A stretch of 64,000 nt of DNA from Burkholderia plantarii (GTDB taxonomy: Bacteria > Pseudomonadota > Gammaproteobacteria > Burkholderiales > Burkholderiaceae): NCBI RefSeq assembly GCF_001411805.1, contig NZ_CP007212.1:1550001-1614000 (forward strand), given 5' to 3'. A program made the translations under genes and the position numbers. The notes under the pieces were generated by a model. It did no database searches, was not told the origin of the DNA, and saw only the letters and a program-made list of their open reading frames with translations. This document shows, one piece after another, positions 17,906 to 31,300 of the stretch (position 1 is its first letter; each line of letters starts with the position of its first letter).

Positions 17906-17921
17906 CCTGGCCTTGGCCAGG
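17906..17921. terminator. Hairpin between convergent genes
   Basis: CCTGGCC (17906-17912), two bases, GGCCAGG (17915-17921): a tight perfect stem between the convergent DUF4442 and TPR genes. No T-run follows either strand, so it is only a possible terminator. Confidence 0.3.
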
Positions 17922-17975
17922 CCGCCGCGATGCCCGCCGTCCACGCCGACATCATCGGCGAGCGCGCCGGCGAGA

Positions 17976-19100
17976 TCACGATTCGCGTTGGCCGCGCGCC
18001 GTCAGCACTTGCATCAGCGTGCGTCCGTCCGGGCCGAGCGGGCGATTGAGCGCGATGCTGCGGATCTCGTTCGCCTTGTTGGTATCGCCGTGCTGCTCGG
18101 CCAGCAGGCTTTGCGCGAAGGCGGCGGACAGGCCGGACGGATCGAGGCGCTGCGCGACCTGCGCATGGCGCCGCGCGTCATCGGCCCGACCGTCGAGCGC
18201 GTCGGCGACGGCCAGCGCGCCATGTGCCTCCCCAAAGCCGCGATCGAGGGCGGCGGCGCGTTCGAAGCGTTCGCGAGCGGCGCCGATCCTGCCGCCCATC
18301 AGATAGGCCCAGCCCGCCGCGACCCAGGCGCCGGCATGCGTCGCGAGGCGCGAGGCCGCGTCGTCGAGCGTGCCGCCCGCCGCGTCGAACTGCTGGCCGG
18401 ACAGCAGGCACAGGCCGAGCCCCAGCGTCGCGCGCGCTTCACGCGGGTTGGTTTGCAGCGCACGTTGCATCAGCGCCGCGGCGCGCGCCTCGTCGCCGGC
18501 TTCGAGCGCGAACAGGCCGGTGATCACGAGGCCGTCGGCGGTGTCCGGGGCGCGCTCGGCGAGGCGCCGCGCGCCGTCCGGGTCGCCGCGATCGAACAGC
18601 AGCGTGGCGAACGCGCCGACGAATGCCGGGCTCGCGTCCGGCCGATCGACGTAGGCACGCCCGAGCTGCGTGGCGTCGTCGAGCCTGCCGAGTGCGTGCA
18701 GTCCGCGCAGCTTCAGCGCCGGCGCGTCGGGAATCGCGTCGAGTACGGCGGCGTCGAGCGCGGCGGCGGCCTCGTAGCGCCCGCGCATGGCGTGCGCGTA
18801 GGCGATGTTGTAGTCCACGCCGGGCTGGCCGTGCTGCTCGCCCAGCGATTCGAAGCGTTGCAGCGCTTCGTCGAATTCCCCGTGCGCCATGGCCAGCAGG
18901 CCGTGCAGGTGGATCAGTCCGGGAGGCAGCGGGCGAGCCGCCTCGTAGCGGGCGAGCAGGACGCCGCACTGGTCGAGGTGGCCTGCGTCGAACGCGCAGG
19001 CGGCGGCGTCGGCGACCAGAGCGAGGTTCTCGGGATCCTGTTCGAGGTAGCCGAGCAGACGATCGAGTCGGCCGGATTCGGCCTGCGAGGCAACGGTCAT
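17976..19100 (-). CDS. Tetratricopeptide-repeat protein
   Basis: A 374-residue soluble protein from ATG 19100 (AGGGAAAG upstream). It consists almost wholly of helical TPR-like repeats with the typical small/hydrophobic spacing, for example AYAHAMRGRYEAAAALDAAVL and GWAYLMGGRIGAARERFERAAALD. There is no signal peptide or other domain. TPR proteins mediate protein contacts. It is divergent from the giant YD-repeat gene with 227 bases between them, so a shared regulatory region or a chaperone-like role is possible but unproven. Confidence 0.8.
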   Translation of the reverse strand: MTVASQAESGRLDRLLGYLEQDPENLALVADAAACAFDAGHLDQCGVLLARYEAARPLPPGLIHLHGLLAMAHGEFDEALQRFESLGEQHGQPGVDYNIAYAHAMRGRYEAAAALDAAVLDAIPDAPALKLRGLHALGRLDDATQLGRAYVDRPDASPAFVGAFATLLFDRGDPDGARRLAERAPDTADGLVITGLFALEAGDEARAAALMQRALQTNPREARATLGLGLCLLSGQQFDAAGGTLDDAASRLATHAGAWVAAGWAYLMGGRIGAARERFERAAALDRGFGEAHGALAVADALDGRADDARRHAQVAQRLDPSGLSAAFAQSLLAEQHGDTNKANEIRSIALNRPLGPDGRTLMQVLTARGQRES

Positions 19101-19327
19101 CGCGTCTTTCCCTGGGCAAGTCAAGTTCGCGGCAGGATAGCAGGACCGCGGAACGAATGGCGAGGCAGCGACGGCCGCATCCGGATTCGTTTGGCGGGAT
19201 TGCAACGAAATGTAACAAACGCCCCGAAACACTGAACGGATTTCTCCAGCCCCGGATAACTCCCCGAGAACCGCCGCCCCGCGTCCATCGACCCGGGCGG
19301 CAAGCATACGCATACGGGGAGAGCGCG

Positions 19328-22300
19328 ATGGTAGGGATCGTCACGGGCAACGGGCTGGGGCTGCAATCGTCTTCGCTGCAAGGGTTGGGCGGCCGGGGCG
19401 TGCTCGGCAGCGCGGCGTTCGGCCAGTCCGGCGAGAGCGTCTACGTCAACGTCGCCAACGGCAACCTGATGATCCAGGATCGCGACCAGATGCTGCTCGG
19501 CCAGGGCGTGAGCGGAGCCGTCTATCGTGCCTACAACAGCCTCGGGCAGCTTGCCGGCGACAGCTGGAGAGAGGGCGCCACGCGCTCGGTGGGCGAGCTG
19601 AGCGGCACGCTCGGCGCCGCGGGCAGCACGATCGTGCAGACCGACTGGGATGGTTCGTACACGACCTACACCTACGACGCCGCGCTCGGCGCCTACGTCT
19701 CGAACGCCCCGACCGGCGTGGCGATCGGCGACGCGCTGAACCCGGGCCTCGCGCCCGTGACCACCACCGGCGCGCACGCCACGATCCGCTTCGATGCGGC
19801 GGCCAACCGCTGGATCTGGAGCGACGGTCGCGGGCAGGCCACCGAGACCTACGACGCGGGCAACGGCGGGCGGCTCGTGGCGAGTCGCGACGAGGACGGC
19901 AACACGGTCAGCTACGTCTACGACGCGGCGGGGCGGCTCACCACGGTGGCGACCAGCGGCGGCGACGTCACGCGGCTCGACTACGACGCGGCGGGCCGGC
20001 TCGCCGCGCTGCGCAGCACCTACCGGCTCGCCGGCGGCCAGCAGGCCACCGAGACCTCGGTGTACTACGGCTACGACGCGCTGGGGCGCCTGTCCTCGGT
20101 GACGATCGATCTGACGCCGCAGGACGGCAGCATCGCCGACGGGCAGGTGTTCACCACCACCTACACTTACGACGGCGACAGCCAGCGCGTGGCCTCGCTC
20201 GCGCAGTCCGACGGCTCGCGGCTGGCGTTCACCTACACGCTCGACTACGGGCTCTATCGCGTCGCGACGATCACGCAGACGGGCGTCGACGGCATCGATC
20301 GCGTGACGCGCCTGCAGTACGACCTCGCGAACCAGCGCGTCACCGTGGTCGATCCGCTCGGTTTCGCGCAGCAGCTCGACTGGGACGCGGCGGGGCGCCT
20401 GACCCGCGTGTCGAACCTGTCCGAAGCACGCAGCATCAGCTTCCGGTACGACGCCGCCGGCAATCTGGTCCATCAGAGCGACACCGCGCTGGGCGACATC
20501 GACCTCAGCTACGACGCGGCAGGCAACCTGATCCGGCAGTCGGGGCTGCTCTCGAGCATCACCCGCACCTATGGCGCCCACAACGAGCTGCTGACCGAAA
20601 CGATCGGCGGCCCGTATCCGGCGGCCGAGTTCGGCACCGAGACCACGCGCTATGCCTACGACGCGCTCGGGCATCTGCGCTACGTGGTGAGCGCGGAAGG
20701 GCGCGTCACGGAATATCGCTACGACGCGGCGGGCCAGCGCGTCTCGGAGATCCATTACGCGAGTGCCGTCTACGACGTCAGCGCGCTGCCCGACACGCGC
20801 GCGCTGTCGCTGGGCGCGCTCGACACGTGGGCAGGTGGGGCCGGTGTTCGCCAGAACGCGCTGCGAATCGACTCCAGCTACGACTGGCGCGGCAACCTCG
20901 CCGTGCAGACGCGCTACGAGCGCCTGCTGGCCGACGGCACGGGCGACCCCTCGGGCGGCATCACGCAGATGCGCTATGTCTACGATCCGCATGGCCGCCT
21001 GCTGCAGCACTACGTGGGCGTGCCGGGGCAGGAGCAGGTCGAGCAGTTCGCCTACGACGGGCTGGGCCGGCTGCTCGCTTCGACCAGCTTCGACGGCGCG
21101 CTGACCACCTACCAGTACGACGACGTCCACCACGCGGTGTCGGTGACGTTCGCCAGCGGCCTGACGCGCACTTCGACCTATGACAGTGCGGGCGCACTGG
21201 TCTCGACGGTCGAGAGCGCGCACGGCACCACGCTCTCGCAGGTTCGCAACGCCTACGATCCGGACGGCCGGCTCAGCATGAGCACCGATGCCGACGGGCG
21301 CAGCACGCACTACCTCTACAACTCGCGCAACCAGCAGGTCGCCGTGATCGGGCCGGACGGCACGCTGACCGAAACCGTCTACGACGCCGCCACCGCGCTG
21401 CAGACGAAAACCATCACCTACGCCACGCGCCTCACCGCGGCCCAGCTCGCCACGCTGGTCGACGGCAACGGCCGGCCGCTCTCGCGCACCGCCTCGGGCG
21501 CCGCGCTGACGCTCGACAACGCCAACCTGAGACCGGCCGGCACGGCCGCCGACCGCTGGGAGATCTCGGCGCGCACCAACGCCGGCTGGATCGATCACAC
21601 GATCGACTCGGAAGGCGTGGTGACGCAATACGATTACGACGGCTTCGGTCAACTGATCTCGAAGACGGTGCGCTACAACCGCTTCGACCCGAACGCGATT
21701 CCCGCCACCGGCCTGCCGCCGGCGAACCCGCAGCGGGACCGCACGACGCATTACCTCTACGACCGCGACGGGCTGCTGCGCGGCGAGATCGATCCGCAGG
21801 GCTACCTGACCGAGACGCGCTACAACGCGGCCGGCGAGCGCACCGAGGTGATCGCCTACGCCACGCCGGTGGACGAGACGCTGCGCAACGCGTTCGCGGC
21901 CTCGCCTGCGTCGCCGCCGTCGCCGACGCTCGCGATGCTGATTCCGGCCGCGAGCGCGCGGGATGTCGTGACGCGCTATGTCTACGATGCACGCGGGCTG
22001 CTGTCCGCGGAAATCGACGGCGAAGGCTACCTGACGCGCTATCAATACGACGCGCGCGGCAACCTGACCGAGCGCGTGACCGGCCAGCGCGTCGCGCAGG
22101 ACACGCTGGGCCAGCCGCAGCTGGTCTGGCTCAGGCTCGCGATGTCGGGCGCGGTGGGCGCCACCGTCGGCGTGCGCATGGACGGCGTGCTGGTGGGCAC
22201 CGTGACGCTGACCTCGAGCGACTATGCCGGCTATTCGCTGGCGGTGCCGGGCGTGGTGGCGCTCGACGTCCATACGATCGAGTTCGACATCTCGACCGCG

Positions 22301-25300
22301 AATCCGGTGACGCTGTACGTGGCGTCGCTGGGCGAGCATCCCCTCACGCCGATCGTCGCGTCGCCGTCGGCGAGCCTGTCGCCGCAGGTCGTCAACCCGC
22401 GCTACACGCTCGACGCCGCCGCGCTGCTGGCCGGTGCTCCGGCGCCCGACGCCATCGAGCGCACGACCTATGCCTATGACGCGATGGGGCGCCTGCTCGG
22501 ACAGGTCACGGCCGCCGTCACCGGCACCAGCACGACGCGCTACACCTACGATGCGATGGGGAAGGTGCTGACCGAAACCCAGGGCACGCCGCCGCACGAA
22601 TCCACGATCACCTACGAATACGACGTGCGGGGCCGGCTCGTGCGGAAGTATTCGGGCGAGGCGAGCCGGATCCTGGCTTCGATCGCGCAGGCCGAGGCGG
22701 GCGGCGACGCCGCCACGGCCGCCGCCTTGCGCGGCCAGTTGTTCAGCGAGACGTATACCTATGACGCCGCGGGGCTGCGCACGTCGTCGACCGACGCGAT
22801 CGGCCGCAAGACGCTGTACTACTACGATGCCTACGATCGCGTGGTAGCGACCGTCAACGCGGCCGGCGAGGTGGTGCGACAAAGCCGCGATGCGTTCGGC
22901 AACATCGAGCAGACGGTCGCTTACGCGGTGCGGCTTGCCGCCGGCACGCTCGCCGGCCTGCAGGGCGGGCGTCTGGGCGACGACGTCGCCGCCGTGTTTG
23001 CCGCGCTCGACAGCGCCGACACCTCGTACACGCGCTTTCATTACGACACCGATGGCCGGCTGACGCGACAGACCGATGCGCTGGGGCAGGCCGTCGACTA
23101 CGCCTACGATGCTTTCGGCCAGGTCGCCTCGAAGACGCAGGACGTGGCGAACGGCGTGCGGCGCAGGACGTTCTACGATTACGACCGGGCGGGCAACCAG
23201 ACCTGGCAGCTGGCCGACGTCGACGGCCTGAAGCTGGTCACGACGGCCGCTTACGATGCGTTCGGCCGGGCAACGCAGACTGTCGATGCGAACGGCGTGT
23301 CGCGCTTCTCCGACTACGACCGCGACGGACGGCTGGTCAGCGTGCGCGACAGCGCGGGGCAGACGCACACCACCTATGACGCATTCGGCAACGTGTTGAC
23401 GCAGACCGACCGGCTCGGCAACACCACGCGCTATTCGTACGACGCCGCGAACCGCCAGGTCCACATGATGACGCTCGAGGGCATCGTCACCACCACGACC
23501 TATGACGAACTGGGACAGGTGGTGGCGCTGACCGATGGGCGCGGCGACACGGTCACGAGCGAGTACGACCTCGACGGCAATCTCGTCAGGACCACGAGCC
23601 CGACCACCACGCTCACCTATCGCTACGATCACGCCGGGCAACGCCTCGCTGAAGGCGGCGCGGCGGCGGGCAGCGCGACCACGCAATACACCTACGACCT
23701 CGCGGGGCGCGTGCTGACGCGCACCCAGTTCGTCTCGTCGAGCGAGGCAAGCCTGACCACGCGCTACGAATACGACGCGATGGGCCATCTCGTGCAGACC
23801 ACCGATCCGTCCGGCATGGTGACGCGTACCCGTTACGACGCGATCGGCCAGCGCGTGAGCGTGGTGGTGGACCCGGACGGCCGGCGGCTCGCGACGAGCT
23901 TCACCTACGACGCCACCGGTCAGGTCCTGACCGTAACGGAGGGCGACGGCAGCGCCACGCCCAAGGTCACGCGCAACGTCTACGACAGCGCCGGCCGCCT
24001 GCAGGAGCGCATCGTCGATCCCGACGGCCTCAGGCTCAGCACGCGTTATGCCTACGACGCGATGGGCAACGCGGTGGCGGTGACCGATGCGACCGGCGCG
24101 GTGACGCGCTACGTCTACGACGCTGCCGGCCGGCAGACCTGGGTGCTGGGGCCGACGGGGGCCGTCACGCACTTCGTGCGCGACGCCGAAGGCCGGATCG
24201 TTTCTCAGGAGAAATTCGCCACGCCGATCGACGTGAGCGGGCTGCCGTCGCGCCTGACTGAAACGCAACTGTTGGCATCGGTCATCCGCTCGGCGGCCGA
24301 CCAGATCGATTACAGCACCTATGATGCGCTGGGCCAACTGCGCTACGCGACAGACGCGCTTGGCCACGTGAAGGAGCAGGTATACGACGGCGCCGGCAAC
24401 GTGGTGCGCGTGATCGCCTATGCGGGCGCGAGCGATCCCCGGTCGCTCGGCACCGCGGCCGATCACGTCACGCGGATGGTGTACGACGGCGGCAATCGCC
24501 TGATCGCGACGATCGACGCCGCCGGCACGGTGACGCGCAACGTCTACGACGTCAATGGCAACGTCACGCAGCGCATCCAGTATGACGCGGCCTACGCGGC
24601 GGCCGGCGAGATAGACGCGGCGGCCTTCGAGAACCAGATGCAGGCGTGGCTCCAGTCGCCCGCGATGGCCGGCCGGATCCACGTGACGACGCAGGTCTAC
24701 GACGCAGTGAACCGCCTGCGCTACACGGTGGACGCCGAGGGCTACGCGACGGAAAACCGTTACGACGGCGCCGGCCGGCTTGCCCAGACCATTCGCTACG
24801 CCCGGCGTTATACCGGCAGCGATGACAATTACGCGACGCTGGCCGGGTATTTCGCCGATCCGGCGCAACTGGCGCAGGCGGCCGTCACGGGCTATCGCTA
24901 CGACGGCGCCGGGCGCTTGATCGAGACGACCGATGCGCAGCAGGTCGTGACGCGATACACGCTCGATGCGCTGGGCCGGGTGACCGATACGACGGTGGCG
25001 GCCGGTACCGCCGATGCGTCCACGACGCACAATGTCTATGACGTGGCCGGCAACCTGATCCAGAAGACGGTGGGCTACGGCACGGCGGTGGCGAGCACGA
25101 CCGGCTACTCGTATGACGGCGTCGGCCGCCAGCTCACCGCGACCGACGCGCAGGGCTTCGAGCTGATCGAGCACGACACGTCGTGGACGCTCGGGGAGCG
25201 CTCGCAACTCGGCGTGGTGGACGCCAGCGGGGCGCCGCTGGCCATGGCGGCGTTGACCGATGCGCAGAAGCTGCGGCTGCTGCAGGCGCATACCAGCACG

Positions 25301-28300
25301 CAGTCCTACGACGCGGCGGGCCGGCTGATCGCGAAGGTGGACGCGCTGGGCAACACCACGCGCTATCAATACGATGCATTCGGCAACGCGGTGACGACCA
25401 CCGATCCGATGGGTGCCGTGACGGTGTCGTTCTATGACAAGCTCAATCGCGTGGTGGCGCAGGTCAGCCCCGAGAACTGGGTGGTCGGCACGAACTACGA
25501 CGCGTTCGGCAACGTCAGCAAGGTGACCGACTACCTGAGCGCACGCGCCGGTGCGATGGACGATGCGTGGAAGCGTGACGGCTGGCGCCTGGATCCGGCC
25601 ACGATCCTGCCGCCGAGCGATCCGAAGGATGCGGTCACGCGCATGGAGTACGACAAGCTCGGCCGGCTGACGCGCTCGACCGACGCCGAGGGTTATGTCC
25701 AGACCTATTCCTACGACGGCTTCGGCAATCGCGTGAGCTACACCAACAAGGTGGGCGGCACGTTCGCGTACACGTATGACGGCATGGGCCACATGCTGTC
25801 GGAAACGCTGCCGGTGACGTCGAGCGGCTGGCCGGTGGTGAATCGCTACGAGTACGACGCGCGCGGCAACCGCATCACGAGCATCGAGGCGCAGGGCCTG
25901 CCCGAGGAACGTGTCACGCGCTACGGCTTCGATCTGCTGAACCGGCAGGTGAGCACGACGAAGCAGGTGGAGCTGGCGGGCACCACCGGAACGGTGACGG
26001 AGCAATCGATCTATGACGTTCGCGGCAACCAGATTTCGCAGATCGACGCGAACGGTCATGCCACGACCTGGTACTACGACGCGGTGGGCCGCAAGACCGG
26101 CGAGGTCAGCGCGACCGGCACGCTGACGCTGTGGACCTACGACGAAGCCGGCAATGTGCTGCGCTCGCGCGTGTTCGGCGATCCGGTGCAGCCCACCCGG
26201 GGCTCGCAGCCGCCCGCGCCGGTCGACCAGACCAATGTTCGCGAGACGCGGTTCATCTATGACGCCGATGCGCACGTGCTCGAATCGCGCGTGGTGGATG
26301 TCGCGAGCGGCAGGTTCGTGCTCAATTCCGACTCGAATCCGACCACGCCGATCGACGTCAAGGAAGAGTATGTGATCTCGTCCGGCGCCGATCTCATCAC
26401 GCGCTGGGAGTACGACGGCCGCGGCGCCGTGATCGCGAAGGTCGATCCGGCAGGGGGGCGCACGGTGTATTTCTACAACGGCAGCGGCCAGAAGATCCTC
26501 GAGATCGATCCGATGCATTACGGCATTGCCTATGATCTCGACGCTCGCGGCGAGGTGGTTCGGGAAACGCGGTTCGCGACCGCGTTTCCCGATCAGTACA
26601 CGTCGAACCAGAGTGCGGCCCGCAACCTGATCGATACCTGGCCGCGCAGCGCGGACGATCGCATCACCGAATACACCTGGGACCGTAACGGGCGCAAGAC
26701 GAGCGAGTCACGCCTGAACGTGCAGTACGCCACGGTGGACGACAACGGCAAGCTCCTGCAGCAGGTCGGCAGCGCCACGACGCAGTACCAGTATGACGGC
26801 GAAGGCAACCTGCTGGATCAGATCGACGCCAACAACAACCGCTACGACTACGTCTACGACGCGCTCGGTCATCGCGTCTCGGAGAAGCTGCCGACGTTCC
26901 TCGACTATCACGGCAGCGCCACGCGCGCGACGACGCTGTACGAGTATGACGGGCTCGGCAATCTCGTGAAGGAGACGCGCAAGGGCGATATCGATCAGGT
27001 CACGTTCTATCAGTACGGCGTGGGCGGGCGGCTGGTGAACAAGGTCTACGCGAACGGCAATTACATCAACTACAGCTATGACGCGGCGGGCAATATCGTC
27101 GGGTTCGCGCAGGCGCGCGACGACGCGGACGGCCAAAGACTGGTCGACATCACGACCCTCCTCTACGACGCACGGAATCGAGAGACCTATCGCAGCGTGC
27201 AGTTAGCGGCTCGCGACGGGAGCGTGCAGAACACGGGGACGACGCACGAGACGCGCTATGACGCCTATGGCGACGTCGTGGCGCGCCGCACCAACGGCGG
27301 CGGGCCGAACGGCGAGTGGCAGGAGTATGCCGACTACGACAACGCGGGACGTGTGGTCCGGACGAACTTCGACGACGGCATCTCGCACCTGTACATGTAC
27401 GACCGCAACGGCAACGCGACGTTGAAGATCGAGTCGATGGGCAGCGACCTGCGCAGCTTCTCGATCGAGACCGTGACCGACCTCAATGCGCTGCTGCAGC
27501 GCGTGGACATGATGCAGACGTTCACGCTGTATGACGCACGCAACGAGGTGGTGCAGATCCGCCAGCCGAAGACGTCTGCCGGGCAGCCGCGCGTGGGCTT
27601 CGCGCCGGTCGATATCCAGATCGAGGGCGGGACGTTCGCGAATACGGTGCTGAAGATCGGGGGGTGGCTGTCGAAGGCGCAACGTGTAGTGATAGCACCT
27701 GTCCAGACGTTAGCCGCGGGAGGCAACGGTGCCGGTGTGGCGACAGCGGGTGGCGTTGGCTACGTCAGCCTTGGATGGACGATGAACTACGGCGATCTCG
27801 GTCAAGACTATTCCCTTGAAGCCGGTCACATCACGCTGGGTGTGCTCAGCTATACATTGCCTGATTTTTCGCAGGTATATGGCGCTTACGATGTCGAAGT
27901 GCGCGTCAGCTACCACGTCTACGGAAATGTCTGGGGATGGGCCCAAGATGGAGAGGGGAGATCGTTCCCGTTCGATCATGTCGACGTAGCTACCTCGCTT
28001 CCGCAACCAGTCAATTCCACTCAGCTCCAGGTTTCTCTTGCTTACAATGTGCCGGGGTTCTTGTGGGCAGCCAGCAGAGCGGGTAGCCAGAATTATGTGA
28101 ACTTTTCGTCGACTTCCGAGATTTTCATAACACCTCGTAATGGAATGGGGCGCATTTCTGTCGGGACAATTTCTCAAGGAGGAACGTTATTCCAGGCAAG
28201 ACAGCCGCAAGAGGCTAATAGCCCGTACGACGGCGTCACTATTGCTCCCCAGAATGCGTTCTATACAGGTGCGTCACTGCAGGGCGCCACCAATCTCGTT

Positions 28301-31300
28301 AGCGTGGCGCGGAATGATCTGCCCACGGATGCTGGTGCGCAGTTGTATTATCGCCCGCTCAATTCCGGGCAGACGTTCCAGCCGCTGGGCCGAAGCGCGT
28401 TCAGTCAACCGAACTCATATACCGCTGATTTCAGCGGCCTGCCGAACGGCGACTACGAGATGATTTTCATGGCCGTCTCTGGCGGAGGCGACGGCCACCC
28501 GAGCGGCACGCTGTTGCGTCGGGATGCTTATATCCTGCACGTCGCGCATGGTGGAGCGTCTTCCGTCACCATGGACCCTACATCGATCTCGAGCGGTACA
28601 GCAAGCTCCAGGCCGGGTTTGACCGTGGACGCGACCGGTAGCTACATCTGGACCTCTCCGCAGGTTCTCAATCTGTATGCGCCGAGCGGTGGCGCTGGTG
28701 CGCGGCAGATAGCCTCGATTGTCACCGTGAAGATGCGCCAAGCTGGTACGACGCAATGGGGCAATGCTGCCGGGTTCACACGCAACCCGGTTACCGGCGC
28801 GTTTTCGATCGACATGTCGGGATATGGTCCTGGCGATTGGGAGATGGAAATCGATCTGTTCGATGCGAATTGGCATCAGATCGACGCCATGAGCGGCGAA
28901 GTCGCCCTCACGGGCGGCGGAAGCTCCCCATCGATCAAGACGCTCGACTACCTCGCCAACCTGAACACGTCCGTCACGTTCTCGGAGCCGTCCAATGTCG
29001 ACTATATCGATGTGTCTTGGGAGCAGGGCGGCGAAACGAAATATGCGCGTGTGCCGCGTCTGAGCGGCGAACTCGTTTGGGATATCCGCGGCCTGTTGTC
29101 GGCAAGCGGATCGTCGCAAAACTATGCCATCAATTTCACGGCCTATGACGCAGCGGGACGGCCGGTGTCGATGGGGAAGGGCGAGATTACCGTCGGTGGA
29201 TACGGCACCCCGACGATCCAACTGACCGGCAGCCAGAGCCGCACCTACCTCAAGTTTCAACCGACCGGCCTGGACGGCCAGCCGCTGCCCGCCAGCACGC
29301 TCACGCTTTTCTACCGCGCATCGACGGACAAGGATCACGATTACGACCGCCCGTTCAGCCAGGTGACGCTTACGCGCGATGCATCGGGCTATTTCGTGTT
29401 CGACGCGACGGATCTGCCGACCGACGTCGAGTTTGAATATCGCTATCAGGCAAAAGACGCCGCCGGCAACGTGCTGCTGGAGCGCGGGAGCTATTTCGAT
29501 ACCGGCACGCGCAATAATCCGGCTACGAATACGGACATCATCAGCGGGTTCTACCAGACCACGCTCGATTCGACGATCGATCGGCTGCAGTTGCACAACG
29601 CGTTCGGCGAGGTGTCCAGCGAGCGCGACGGACGCGGCAACTGGACCGATTCGCAATACAACACCATGGGTTCCCTGGTGCTCAAGCGCGAGCCGCAGGT
29701 CAGCGTCACGCTGGCGAACGGCGTGAAGGTGCAGACCCGGCCTGAAACATCGTTCTATTACGATCGCACCGGTAATCTGGTCGGAACTCGTGATGCAGAC
29801 GGCAATCTGTCCACGCAGCAATGGAATTACGGTAGCGCCACGCCCTCGACAGTGAAGATCTGGGATGCGCTAGGCAATGCCAAGCAGATGCAGTACGACA
29901 GCTTCGGCAACCTGCGGACGTCCTATGACGAATTGAGGCGCCGCACCGATTACCTGTACGACGCGAGGAACCGATTGATCGAAGTCGACCACCCGCTGCT
30001 GAACGATGGCCAGCGCAGTGTCGACCGCTACGAATACGATTCGCTGAACCAGCGAATTGCGCATACCGATGCACTCGGCAATCGCGAGCGCACCTACTAC
30101 GATGCCGACGGACGGATCGTGAGGACCGTGAGCGCCGCCGGGCGCACGTTGACCTATGACTATCGCTGGGCGTCGAGCATCGGTTCGGCTGGCGCCGTGA
30201 CCACGGGCGGCTGGGTACGAACGACCACCAACGCCAACGGCATGAGCATCGTCGACCAGAACGACCTGTTCGGCCGTCTGATGATCCATACCGACCTCGG
30301 TGGTCACGTGTTCCAGTACCTGTACAACTGGGCAGGGCTCCTGTCCCAGCAACGAGGCACGAGCGGGCAGAACGTCGACTACAGCTATTACTCGAACGGG
30401 CTCGTGCGGTCGATCGTCGACAACACGGAACAGACACAGTCGCTGTACGAATACGACGGGGACGGCAACCGGACCTCCGAATACTTCACGAACTTCGGCT
30501 ATACCTACATCTTCGCGCAGTCGGCGGTGACCTACGACGCGCTGAATCGCGTCACCGCGATCGAAGACAGCAGCTACAAGGTGTATTACGAGTACGACGC
30601 GGTAGGCAACCGCCGGCGCATGCAGGCGGTGTATACGGATCTGGTGGGCTCGCACCAGCAGACGCAGGACTACTGGTATGAATACGATGCGCTGAACCGC
30701 TTCACGGTATCGATGGGCAGCCTGTCCGGCGCGCCGGCCACCGATCCGAACGACACCAGCGTCCACATCGTGGCGGGCGCGGCGGGCGGCGATGGTGTGC
30801 AGATCGCCTACAACGCGGCCGGGGAGCGGACGGTAGCCGTCTATGCGAAGGACGGGCGCACCGAGACGTATGAATATGACGCGAACGGCTACTTGTCTAC
30901 GCAGCGCGTGAATAACGCGATCGTGCAGCAGCGCACGAACGATCTGATGGGGCGCGTGACGACGTTTCTGGAATATGACCCGGCGACGGGGCAGCAGGTG
31001 ACGGGGCTGAGCCGCGACTGGGATGCCGACGGGATGCTGAAGCTGGAACGCGATGTCCTGCACGGCGCATCCACAAGTTACACACGCATGGCGGACGGCA
31101 CCCTGACGCAAATCGCGACGACTCCCGATGACAGACTACAGACGAGCACGGTCTCGACTTACGCGTACGAATGGTGGGATGACGCAAAGCAGTCGCGCGT
31201 GACGACCCAGGCTACGAATCCGAATTCCCCGGGATGGAAGCCGGCGACGTCGTATTTCAATTACGACGCGAACGGCAACCTGCAAAGCACCTATGACGAT

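Noticed and set aside
19121..26518. A 2465-codon open frame on the minus strand, antisense to the YD-repeat gene
   Set aside because: Its composition is Arg/His/Val/Gly-rich without domains or periodic secondary structure, as expected from the mirror of a GC-rich repeated gene. The plus-strand YD motifs are unmistakable.
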